From contig BCIX01000002.1 in NCBI GenBank assembly GCA_001600095.1, forward strand, positions 1,302,001 through 1,366,000: 64,000 nt of DNA. Reading direction: 5' to 3'. Below are positions 27,031-37,604 of the stretch, one piece after another (position 1 is the first letter of the stretch; each line of letters begins with the position of its first letter). Made by a program: the position numbers and the translations under genes. The notes beneath the pieces are model-generated. The model ran no database searches and was not told where the DNA came from. It saw only the letters and a list, made by a program, of their open reading frames with translations. Source of the stretch: Bullera alba (lineage: Eukaryota; Basidiomycota; Tremellomycetes; Tremellales; Bulleraceae).

Positions 27031-28282
27031 TCATATGGGTGTTCCTCGTCCACCGGGTGCCGAAGCCATACGCTTATTGGGCGGAGCCTGGCTGTAGCTG
27101 CTCTCGGAGCCGGTCTGTGCGGAATCGCCGCGTCTCATGCTGAAACCACCGGGAGCGAGGGATCCGGGCTGTAGATTGGGTGACGCGCTCGTAGGGCTCG
27201 GACCACCGGGGCTGTGATTTGGGTCTCTACCATTGCCAAGTCGGTTCGAGAAGTATGAGTTGGCCGGTCGCTCCAGATCCCCCTCACTCGTCATGATGCC
27301 CAACCTCCGATCTACCGCAGCGACGCCGCCGGTAGGAGAGACCATATTTGCGGACAATCCGGATCCATTTGAGAGGTTTGTCGAAGCGCTACCGGATCGA
27401 AGTCTGCCCTGAGGTGGATTGCTGTAGCTCTCCGCTTCGGCCTTGCGCCGGTTCCGCCTCTCTTCTAATAGCTCCCTCGCAATGGTTTGTATACTGCCCA
27501 TGACAGTGGCAGAGTAGGCAAAGTCGGAAGCGGTGAACCCTTCAAAGTTCCTGGCGCCAAATTGACATCCTCTTTCCAGTAAAACTCTGATCGTCTCAAC
27601 ATGGCCCCAAGCGGAAGCGTAGTGCAAAGGTGTGTTGCCTTGAAGGTCTGTCAAGTCGACGTCGGCGCCTACATCGCAAAGCAAGTTGATGAAAGCCGTG
27701 TTTCCTGCTTGAGCGGCAACATGCAGTGCTGTCTTTCCGCCTGAATTGGACCAGTCGAGCAAGAAGGGGAACAACGTGTGATAGAGATGGGTCATCCGAA
27801 GCGAGGTGGAGATTTGCACTGCGAGAGACTTGGTTGATGGTCGTGGAGGAAACGAAGGGGAGGATAGCAAGAGATGCGTGTGGGGCGAGTGAGTTGGAGG
27901 TGAGGGTATCGAGGCTAGAAGGTGCAATATGGTATTGTTGTCGGCGTCCTGATATTTAGCTTGAAACTCCCGGAATTGCACTCACTCGGCTAAGCTCCTG
28001 GTCATCGTGTCCGTAGTCCAGTAGCAGCCACTCAAAGACCTCCAGACTCCCTTCCAATGCTGCCCAGCTCAAGCTAGTGAGGCGGTTCTTGTCGGTATTC
28101 CTCAGATCAACTTTGTGTTGGAGCCTGTTCAACAAAGGGACGTTGTTGTCTAGGAACCCGGTCAGCAAGCATCCGGGAAACACACACCCACCCCGCACTC
28201 CCTGCCTGACGCGCAGGTTTGGCTTGCGGACCACTCGCATCTGACTGCCATCTTGAGGAGGCTGCCTTGGGCCGGGAGTCAT
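27031..28282 (-). CDS. Ankyrin-repeat protein with disordered C-terminal tail
   Basis: Probable scaffold or adaptor; no specific orthologue recognised. Ankyrin repeats run through the first two thirds: NRLTSLSWAALEGSLEVFEWLL, GGKTALHVAAQAGNTAFINLL and GNTPLHYASAWGHVETIRVLL, plus divergent units (NNTILHLLASI). The last 120 residues or so are Ser/Gly/Pro-rich without structure, ending GGRGTPI-stop (TGA at 27031). Two introns fit: one removes the stretch after LRVRQ (about 28155-28200) and one joins ELSR to DADNNTIL near 27960-28000. The start is taken as ATG 28282 (MTPGPRQPP). ATG 28447 (MCIGEAVE) is in frame but would leave only 15 bases to the divergent PEX13 start, so it is less likely. Confidence 0.8.
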
Positions 28283-28462
28283 CGCTGCTGGTGCTGATGA
28301 ATGCCGATCAAGAAGCTGAGAAGGAGATGTTTTGTCAAATCGGCCGGCTAAAAGCAACCGGCGCAAAAGAGCTCTGGCCAAGCTCTGGCAGCGGCATTCA
28401 ATCTTCCACTCCTCATTCCTCTTCTCAACAGCTTCACCAATACACATCAAGACTCGGTGGTC

Positions 28463-29623
28463 ATGTCCTCAGTACCACCTCGACCCAAGCCATGGGAAAA
28501 CCAATCAGCGACAAATACAAATGCCGCTGCATCGTCGTCTCGATCCGGCCCGTCCGCATTTGACAAAGCGGTGGCCAGCTCTACGAACGCCGGCGCTCCG
28601 AGTCTACCTGAACGGCCTACGGGTCTCGGCGACACAGTATCGACGAGCACAGGACTACAGTCAATGACGCAAAATCGCTATGGATCTTCATCGTATGGGA
28701 TGTCACCGTATGGCGGTATGGGCGGTATGAGCAGTTATGGCGGCATTGGCGGGATGGGCATGGGAGGTGGTGGATACGGGGGTTACGGATCGTACTCGTC
28801 ACCTTATAACCGTATGGGAGGGATGGGATACGGGGGCTATGGTATGGGAGGATACGGAGTGGGCGGGATGGGCGGACCCGGCGAAGTGAGTCAAGCGTTG
28901 CATGAGCTGTAGCTGACAATATAGGGGTTTCCTAGTCTCACATCATCCCTGCAAAACTCCACGGCACCTGCATTCGCCATATTGGAATCGATGGTGACCG
29001 CATTCACTTCTCTTGCTCAATTGGTCGAGTCGACGTATATGGCAACACACTCGTCGTTTTTCGCAATGGTCGGCGTGGCCGATCAGCTAGGATCGGTCAA
29101 GACGTATCTCGGTCAAGTGCTGGGTGTCTTTTCGGTCCTCCGACTTGCCAAACGAATCAGCGCATGGATCAGGGGCAAGAAACCCAGAGGTATCGATCAA
29201 GCTTGGGTCAACGAGTGGTCCGGCGGTCAGATTGCGCACGGAAACGGCGGCGCCGGCGCCCCTGGTGGAGGACGTCCGAGCGCTAAACCCCTCATCGTGT
29301 TCCTGCTGTCCGCGGTCGGATTGCCGTACCTCATGTCCAGGCTGGTCAAGCTACTCATTGCCAATCAAGCACAACAGCACTTGAACGCCGAGGTTCCGCT
29401 AGATCCGACAAAGCTCGTCTTCGCAAGGGCAAAGTGGGAGTTTAAGCCGAGTGAAGAGTGGGAACTGGCCCTGGGACCAGATGAGATTGTCGCAGTACTA
29501 GAGACCAGGGAGAGCCAACAGGGCGAGACGGCAGGATGGTGGAGAGGTCGGACGAGGGATGGGAGACTCGGTTGGTTCCCGGGGAACTATGTCGAGGTAA
29601 TCAGGCGGCGTAACGAACAATGA
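28463..29623 (+). CDS. PEX13: Peroxin 13, docking factor of the peroxisomal import machinery
   Basis: Peroxisomal membrane protein that, with Pex14, docks the PTS1/PTS2 receptors. The start ATG at 28463 gives MSSVPPRPKPWENQ, the usual Pex13 opening. A Gly/Tyr/Met-rich repeat segment follows (GGYGGYGSYSSPYNRMGGMG, about 28680-28880), then intron 28886-28924. At only 39 bases this intron is among the shortest here. Next comes the conserved membrane part (FTSLAQLVESTYMATHSSFFAMVGVADQLG, split here as FTSLAQLVESTY and MATHSSFFAMVGVADQLG), with spans near 29040-29150 and 29275-29365. The C-terminal SH3 domain (ARAKWEFKPSEEWELALGPD ... GWWRG ... GLGWFPGNYVEV-like end) runs from about 29425 to 29610. 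It diverges from the ankyrin gene by about 180 bases. Confidence 0.95.
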
Positions 29624-29893
29624 CGAGGGGATCAGCTATGGGGATAGAGATCGCACCTGGAACCCGTCCTCATCAATGCATGTTCGTCAGGATATCGCCG
29701 TGCTGTCAGCTCAAGCTGATTCACTTCTCCCTTCCTGCCTTTTCACGGTCTGAACATTCAGCAGCGCCGCAAAAGGCTGACATACTCTATGTGCCACAGT
29801 ATTTGCCGCAGAGTATACCGTTTGCACATCGTCTTGGAGTAACTTGCGCTCGGTAAGACCAAGCCATACACTGGTCATGGACTATCATGCATA

Positions 29894-32800
29894 CTAGGAT
29901 GTCGTCTCCTCGCGACTGAACATTCCCCTAAGTCGGGAAATGGTATTTCTCCTCTTGAACGGTGATGCCGACACAGGCGATGCAGGTTCAACCTGATTCT
30001 CGCTCTGGTTCAACTTTACCGTCTCATTCCCCCTCTCTCTATTCTTCTCCAAGGCCGCCAACTTTGCTACTACGTCATAGTCGTCTGATCTCCAGGTCGA
30101 CGATCGGCTCGACGTGCTTGTCCTGCGGTTTATCGAGCTACTCGAGCCTTCATCACCTGCAAATCGGTGACTGGACTGCTGAGATCGGAAGCTGGATTCA
30201 GCTTTGGGCGAAGGAGTGGGAAGATCGAAATCGTCAGGGAGACCATTACCGACATTGACAGTGCTGATAGCCGTTGTTGTACTTGTTTTGCCGGGCAAGA
30301 AACTGCCGCCCGCTTTGACCGTGTGAGTGGACGTAGTCGAGGCCTTCTTCTTCAGGGTGTTCCGCGGAGAATCCGGCTTGCGATGGGACAGGGATACTGC
30401 ACGGGTGAGGCCTCTTGATTCGTATCGCGTTGGACTGTCAACGATCGGTCTGGTCTCTGGCTGTTGACTTGATCGTAAAGCGGCTTTGCGTCGATCACCA
30501 AAGTCGGCTGGAAGCGTTTCCCTCTGTCTCATCTTGCTACTGGAGGGATATAGGTCGTACGAAGTGGAAGGTCGGGCGGATTCCTCGCTGCGGCGAATCG
30601 ATCTATCGATCATCACGCTGTCGGACGATCGTGTTGGTAGGCCTTCTTTGAGGATCTTGGACGTGTCCAACATGAGAACCGTTAGGTCTCGTATACTAGA
30701 TTCGGAGGCTTTGTTGGCGTCTTTGATGATCTCGGCCAGGTGTTGCAACGCTTGTCGGCTTTCCGTATCGCACATCTCCTCCAATTGCACTACCACCTGC
30801 AAAGCCGTCCTCAAACTCGCATTGGTATTTTCCGTTGATCTCGTGGCGGAATTGACGTTTCGTACAAAGTCTGTCGAACCAATACTCTCCAGACGACTTG
30901 CCAAAACACCAGCAGCCTCGTAGAGTCGCTTGCCATGCTCCGTTGAGCTGGATGCTATCGATCCACGTGAGCCAGCAGCGCTCGGCTCATGACTCAGGCG
31001 CGAGACGGCGCGATGTAGTGATGGCGACGAGTCGACAGAGGCGCGATAGGCTCGATCTCGGTTCGATCCCATACCTGCGCTTCTGATCCCAGACATGGAG
31101 GTCGTCGGCCTGACATTCCTACTCGGAGACCGGTCTGGAGTGAAGCTCTGTCGATCGGGGGAGCCGAGTACCGATTGCGATCTCTCCGTTCGCCACGTTT
31201 GGTTTTGTCGTTCCCGCTGAAGCTCAAAGTTGTCCAAAATCGAGTTGATATCCGAGGTTGTGCCAGCTCGCCCGGCAGTTGATAAGGAGTCGGATGGCTC
31301 CAGTTCTCGACTAGAGAGGCGAGTTCTTGTACTTGTGGAGCTACGAAGGGTCTGTGGTACTGATATACTTTCAGGTCGACGCTGACTGCGTGGCCAGATC
31401 CGGCCTAGATCCGGACCATCGTGTCGATTTGGCAACCCTGAGATACCAGAACCGCGCAAACTTCGTCGCGGCGACAGACTTGAGCTTCCCTCTAGTCCGG
31501 ATAACGGGGATCGAGGCGAGTATACATGAGACGAATCGAGGGTCCTGGACGCAACGCCGTAACGGCTTGGAGAACCGCGGCTATCCAGCCTGTCGAGAAT
31601 AGCGGATGACTTCTGCGGCGAGGGTGTGGACTAAAGGTCAGTATGATCGTGGAACGCATTGACTCACCAGAGTGCCGTTGGTGAACTGCAGGGGGAGCCC
31701 CTTACGCTGCTTGGTTCCCGCACTGCCACCGCTGTGTTCGTCTCGCTGCGCGCGGTCTCTGCGCGAAGAGTATGTTGACCGCTCTGGGCTATTGTCGTCC
31801 TCCTGGTGTGTCAATCGGCTAGACACAGGTCTGAGCGTATGGATTTCCTCTGCATCTGACTGCTTTTGTGGTGAGACTCGCTCGTACGAACGATGTCGGC
31901 GAGGCTTGGTTGGCGACACGGTAGAATATTGTGACGAGTCGACACGCCGATGAGATCTCGCGCTATTCTCCTCTATCGTGTTGATCAAAGCATCTCTCTT
32001 TGCACCCTCTGTATCTCGATGGCCTGGTGGCGGATCTTCTTCGAGAATTGAGCGTCGAGATGATCGCCGCCTTTGGCTCGGCCTTTCTGGTGACATGTTG
32101 ACAGGCGCGGATGGCGAATACCTGTGAGTGGGCTTTGCTGGCGAGTTCGATGACGACGACTCGGTCTGCAGCGTCTTCAGGCGGGAGGAGCTTGAGGTGG
32201 AAGCCCTACTGGAATGGCTGGACCTTCTGTTTGAGGGCTGATACTGCCCTTCAGAGCCGGAACCGGATAGGTTGTCGATCTGCAAGGGCTGCAGGCTCTT
32301 ATGCGACGAGCCGGAAGACCGAGAAAGCTTTTCGGGAGATGAAGGCAGAGACGGAGTCCGGGAAGAGCGTCGCGAGTAGCCGGAGACTGAGCGACTGTAT
32401 GGGAGCGATGAGGAAGGAAGGAGCGGAGGTGGAGACTGAAGGCCTCAGCTTCGCTTAAGCCGGAATGACTCACCTCCACCATCAGTGATGAGCTCGACTG
32501 ATCTTCGATGGGCGCGGTGATATCGCTGTTGGTGCCTGGGGGACTAGGTAGACCGGTTGCTTTGTCCACGACACTACCCCTTCTATCTCTGTGCTGTTCG
32601 GGTCGAGAAAAGTAGTCTTCCTCGGTGTAATCCTCTCGCGGACCTCTGCTGACGTTTGCGAGAGGTGACCCCGTGGCCTCGCCTTCTCTCCTTCCGGTCT
32701 CCCAGCCTCTGCCAAAGACCCCGCCGCTACTGAGAGTAGGAATGCCAAGTCCAACGCCGGTTGTTGCGGTTCTTCCAACAGACCGGAGAGGAGAGGGGGT

Positions 32801-33046
32801 GGGGAGATGGTCGTAAATTCGACTGAGTGTATCTCCAAGTACTGCTGAGTTTCTCCGTGATGCAGGACTGTGCGACTCGTCTCGTTGCAATCGGTTTGGG
32901 GTTTCTTTGTCGGGGGAGGCCAAGGAGGAGGATATCGACCCGCGATACGAATTGCTCCTGCTCGTCAAACCGATATCTGGGCGTAGGCTCGGCTCGAGGA
33001 GATCTGACTGACTCAGATTGTGCTCCAGAGGCGGTGATTCGTCCAT
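29894..33046 (-). CDS. Large Ser/Arg-rich disordered protein with one helical segment
   Basis: No family recognised. The start ATG at 33046 (MDESPPLEHNLSQSDLL) opens a chain of about four exons, mostly Ser, Arg and Pro. It holds many SP and RxxS motifs that could be CDK or basophilic-kinase sites. The only part that looks folded is a helical, probably coiled-coil segment near 30650-30930: KRLYEAAGVLASRLESIG, then ALQVVVQLEEMCDTESRQAL and IKDANKASESSIRDLTVLML. The C-terminus is basic and compact (PFKRRNTISRLRGMFSREE) before TAG at 29894. The composition suits a cytoskeletal or polarity scaffold, but that is only a guess from composition. Confidence 0.7.
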
Positions 33047-33585
33047 GTCTGTCTTCAGTGTCAACTAAGGACGCTCAAACCGTCATCATGCGAGTCGTCT
33101 TCACGGCGAGCGGGGGCGTCGCTGAACCAAGCTAGTCGGGACTGTCGTGAATCTCGCCTCGTATCCTTGTTTGCTTGCTTTGCTCTAGGGCAAGAGCATA
33201 CAGTGGCAGCCCGTAGTGTCGGTCGCTGAGTCTGATGTGTATAGTTGAATCAATCGATTCAAGAGGTCCGCGTTGGGTCCGCGACGTGTTGCCGAACATT
33301 GAAACGCGAAGATGAGCGGAATCAAAATAAACCCATTACCGCTAGCCGCGCGTTACGACATCTCCACGTGGTTCAGACGCGTACCGTCGACGCCCGTTGA
33401 AGCCAGCTTGAGCTTGGGACGTCGGTTGCTTTCAGGCGTTGATCGTCAGTCCATCTCTCCTCAACTGCTCCTTTGAACATCGCAAGAGAAAAGTGTGAAG
33501 CGGGCATAGGGCAGCATATACACACATCACCTTCTTTGCCGGCTGACTAGACGTCCAGACGCCTCAGCGATCTACACCACAAGCC
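33047..33585. promoter_or_regulatory. Divergent promoter, Ser-rich gene / MAPKK
   Basis: 539 bases between two diverging ATGs. It contains an E-box CACGTG (33365-33370) and, seven bases later, an MluI cell-cycle-box-like ACGCGT (33377-33382). No supported exon. Confidence 0.45.
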
Positions 33586-35185
33586 ATGTCCGGCTTTCAA
33601 CTCTCAAAGGCCAGACCCGAGGCGTCCGAGAGCAAAGCCATCCCTGCATTGTCTGAATCGTCATCCACCTCGACGTCATCATCATTTCCATCGCTCAAGA
33701 CGCCTTCGGTATCGAGAAAGAAACCAGCAGGATTGAACATCAAACAGTCCATACGACCCGCCCCTTCACCTCCCGGAAGTGGAAAGGATGGTCTGAGAGG
33801 ATGGACTTCCGAAGCCGACAAGCTCAGACAGGATATCGAACGTCTTCAGCTATCCTCGAAATCGTCCTCTTCATTAGATTCTCCACCACTTTCTCCAAAA
33901 GCACCCTCGACGCCCACGCATCAGAGTGATAGTTCAACAGGTAGTCGGTCGAAGAAGTCTGGTGAAAGGCGGAAGAAGAGCAAAGAGAGCGAAGATCTGG
34001 TCAAGAATGAAGACTTGGACGTGCTGGAGGATTTGGGCTCAGGTAATGGCGGTACTGTCACTCGAGTATGGAACAAGAAACGGAATTGTGTCATGGCGAG
34101 AAAGGTAGGGCCACCTCGCACGTCCCCCGCTGACGCCTCCAGCTCATTCTGGTAGACGCAAAGCCATCTGTCAGGAAACAGATATTAAGAGAACTGCAGA
34201 TCATGAACGACTGCAATTCGCCCTACATTGTCGACTACTATGGCTGCTTTCCTGTCGACGTGCATGTTGGTCTGGCAATGGAACATATGGACGCAGGGTA
34301 TGTCTGACAAGGCTCGAAATCTGCTGACTGTCAGATCTCTGGACTATATCTACAGGAAGAATGGTCCTATACAGATCGAGATCGTTGGCAAAGTCGCAGA
34401 GGCTGTATTGAAAGGCTTGATGTACCTGTACGACGTGCATCGTATCATTCATCGAGGTGAGTCGATCATTGTGTGAATACAACTGACTCTCAGATATCAA
34501 GCCCTCCAATATCCTAGCAAATACCGCAGGTGATATCAAGATTTGTGATTTTGGTGTTTCTGGCGAGTTGATCAACTCCATCGCCAACACCTTTGTTGGC
34601 ACAAGTACTTATATGAGCGTGAGTACCTTGCGAGGGATCTAAGCTCACTGTGTAGCCTGAGCGAATCCAAGGCGCAGCATATACTATCAAATCCGACGTC
34701 TGGTCGCTCGGTGTATCGCTTATCGAATTAGCCCTTGGTCGGTTCCCGTTCTCAGACTCGGGTGATGCGGAGGATTCGGACGGAGAGTTCGACCCGGACC
34801 CAACCTTGCCCATCAACGCCAATCGCCCCCGCTTGGACTCCAACGGGTCGAAGAAGAAGAAGGACAAGGGTGTCAGTCTGGGTGGCGGTGGTCACACGAT
34901 GAGCATTCTCGACTTGCTACAGCACATTGTGAATGAGCCTGCGCCCAGGCTGGTCAGTGCGAGACGACAATTCCCCGAGAACGCAGTATCCTTTGTCGAG
35001 GGGTGTCAGCAGAAGGATCCTGCTGCAAGAAAAAGCCCTCAGGAGTTACTGGTGAGTGTCACCCTGTCAGCTATTGCTTTCAGACCTCGTGCTGACCCGA
35101 TTAGGCGTCTTCTTGGATTGTGGACAGTGCAGTCACCAAAGCGGATCTCAAGGCGTGGGCTCTTTCGGTGACGAAAAAGGTGTGA
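33586..35185 (+). CDS. STE7: MAP kinase kinase, Ste7/Mek type
   Basis: Dual-specificity kinase expected to act between a Ste11-type MAPKKK and a Fus3/Kss1-type MAPK (mating, filamentation). The start is ATG at 33586. The Ser-rich N-terminus contains RKKPAGLNI (residues 44-52), a textbook MAPK docking site (basic cluster, spacer, L-x-I). The kinase domain begins [20 protein letters not shown] (about 34018). The catalytic loop [14 protein letters not shown] is split by an intron at about 34455-34493. The DFGVSGE segment follows, then the activation loop with the MAPKK pair S-I-A-N-T before [16 protein letters not shown] Ser/Asp/Lys-rich insert sits in the C-lobe (about 34750-34880), as in other fungal Mek proteins. 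The stop is TGA at 35183. Ste7 is preferred over Pbs2 or Mkk1 because of the docking site and general sequence; this was not proven by alignment. Confidence 0.85.
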
Positions 35186-35531
35186 GACGATGTGCACCTA
35201 GGTCCTACACACAAATCTGCTCATAGACTTGAGACGACATCCTTGCTCTGTATCCACCTCATTGTATATCATCACTGTGCTATACCTGTCATGACATTCT
35301 GTATCGACGCTGAGCATACGCAAGCATGTGAAGCTAAGACCCCGTGCGCGTTGAGTTGTAGAGACGCGTGGAGCACAGGCCAATTAGGACATTTGCCACC
35401 CAGTCCCAGCCAAGTGGAGGCCGAACAGTGCACACTTCACACTCGCACGCTTGACCCAGACCAACGCTTGACTCGACTCCTCAAGCCAACCCACTGATCT
35501 TCTACAAGTCCACGAACACACCCCACACATC
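35186..35531. other. Intergenic region, MAPKK 3' / ATG6 promoter
   Basis: 346 bases between two genes on the same strand. No supported exon or RNA gene; it should contain a terminator and the ATG6 promoter. Confidence 0.4.
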
Positions 35532-37350
35532 ATGGCTTCCTCATCCAAAGTCAAGCTCGACGATGCCGAGTCGTACATCTGCCAAAGATGTAGACAGCCT
35601 CTTCTCCAGGATCCTAGTATCGCGTCGCTCAACCAGTCATCCCATTCGTTGATAACCTCAGCTCTGCCTAGTCCTTCGCAACCGGCTCAGCTATCTCCAC
35701 GGTCCAAGCTCGCCGCTCTCCCACCCTCTTCTCGGCCTGCAGCGGAAGCTTGGTCCCAAGCAAATGGTCTGGGTAGTGCCCAAAAGGGAGTTGCAGAATC
35801 CTTCATACTCTTGTCGGAGTCCTCAATGGGTCCGCCTAAGCCCTCACGGCAGTCGTCAACCGAGTCAGTGTCAACTTTTCCGTCGAACGGACTTAGATCG
35901 ACGTTGTCGAGCGCGGCGCTGGCCAGCAATCTGCACGCGATACTATCCTCAAAGACGCCGATTTCGCATCCCATGTGCATTGAATGCACTACGTTACTCC
36001 AGGTGGAATTGCAAAAGGAGCTTGAAGAGCTGAGCCGAGAACGAGATGCGTACATCGAATTCCAGAAGGGTGTCCCTCGTAATAGGGATAGCCTCGCCAA
36101 GAAGCACAGTCATGGGAAGACCGCTCGGACCAGGGCCAAGCGGGATTCGGAAGATGAGGAGGAAGGACTGGGGGAGTATGACATGGAAGGCACGCCAGAA
36201 GAATGGGACGAGCTGGTCAAGCGGAAGAAGGAACTGGAAGAGGAGGAGGAGGAATTGACAAGGCTGCTAGCAGAGAAGGAGCGGGAGCTAGAGAAGGCGA
36301 GAGAAGAGGAACACAGGGTAAAAGAAGAGGAAGCTGAGATGGACAAGCGGGAAGACGAGTGAGTTGGTTCAAGGCGGCACTGTCATGACTCGCCTGACTC
36401 CCCAAAACTCAGGTTTCTGCTTGACCATGCTCAGCAAAGCACAGAGCTACGGCATCTCGAAGAGACCCTGCAATCCGCTCAGACACGTCTGCTTCTCTCA
36501 CAGTCGATGCTATCACACCTGGAGTCAACGAATGTCTACAATGACGCTTTCCAAATCGGACAAGTGCCACTCGAGCCATCGGCAACAGCACGCGGTGGCC
36601 TCACAGTCGGCACCATCAATGGTCTTCGGCTGGGAGGGCGACCTTTGGTCGAATGGGACGAGATCAATGCGGCATGGGGCTTGGTCGCGTTGTGTATAGA
36701 CCGACTAGCAGTCAAGGTCGGCTGCACATTTGAGGGGTACGCTTAGCCACAAGACAAGACCATGAGGGAGCTAATCTCCATACAGGTACAAAATCTGGCC
36801 ATTAGGTTCCTATTCTAAAATCGAAGAGATACCGCCCAACAAAGGTGCTACCTACGAACTGTGAGTATGAAGCCAGTATTGGCGTACTATCTGCTGATGA
36901 CCCAATCTTAGCTATGCTTCGTCGGAGATGACCCCCGGAAGACTGTTGCAAAATCGTCGATTCAACTACGCTCTGGTAGCGATCCTCGATCTACTGCGGC
37001 AGCTGGTCGAATTTGGCAGGGACAAGGACCGAGGCTGGGGCGTTGGCAACATCGAGTAAGTCGCAGTGATCTCTTCACATCACACTGGAGCTGACGATGT
37101 CAGAATACGGAAAGATAGGATTTCTGGCCATTCTATCAAATTACCTGGCCTGTCGGCCATGCAAATGCCGACCCTATCATCAATGTCCATAATGGGGCTA
37201 GGCGGGTCGTCAGCCGCACCAGACGACAAGAACAAGGACGGGGAGGAGCAGTGGACAAGGGCTTGTCGAGCGGTGCTGGCGGTGCTCAAGCGTATTCTCA
37301 TGGTGGAAAGCGAGGCGGACAGGAGCATAGCTAGTCACGCAACAGCATAG
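35532..37350 (+). CDS. ATG6: Autophagy protein Atg6/Vps30 (Beclin 1)
   Basis: Subunit of the class III PI3-kinase complexes (with Vps34 and Vps15) for autophagy and endosomal sorting. The start ATG at 35532 gives SYICQRCRQPLLQDPSIASL, the Beclin N-terminal CxxC motif. A second CxxC (HPMCIECTTLLQVEL, about 35970-36010) opens the long coiled coil. That is a Glu/Arg/Lys-rich stretch from 36010 to 36500 including KELEEEEEELTRLLAEKERE. After the intron near 36360-36412 comes the BARA domain: NVYNDAFQIG, GTINGLRLGG, WDEINAAWGLVALCIDRLA, YKIWPLGSYSKIE, then RRFNYALVAILDLLRQLVEF. The tail ends at TAG 37348. All Beclin modules are there, in order. The acidic block (DSEDEEEGLGEYD) before the coiled coil is longer than I remember in yeast Vps30. 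Confidence 0.94.
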
Positions 37351-37604
37351 CTCAGATGTCACGGCCGCACAGTCTGACCATCGCACCGCGGATTACTTGT
37401 GCAGTTGTGGTTTCAACGAGCTTAGGATACGTTCGGAACGTAAGACCTTAGGCCTTAGGTTTCTAGCTGCGATCAGTTTGATTCCGTCGTCTCGCGTGTT
37501 GCCGTGTCCAAGATAAGATGAAACACCTCCTGAACATCCTCACTCTCGCTCTCTCGGCAATACAACAACTGAGAAGGCAGAGAGGTGCTGCTGCTTCAAA
37601 ACAG

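Noticed and set aside
31060..31080. GGTTCGATCCC, identical to a tRNA B-box
   Set aside because: No A-box or cloverleaf around it, and it lies inside the coding exon of the Ser/Arg-rich protein.
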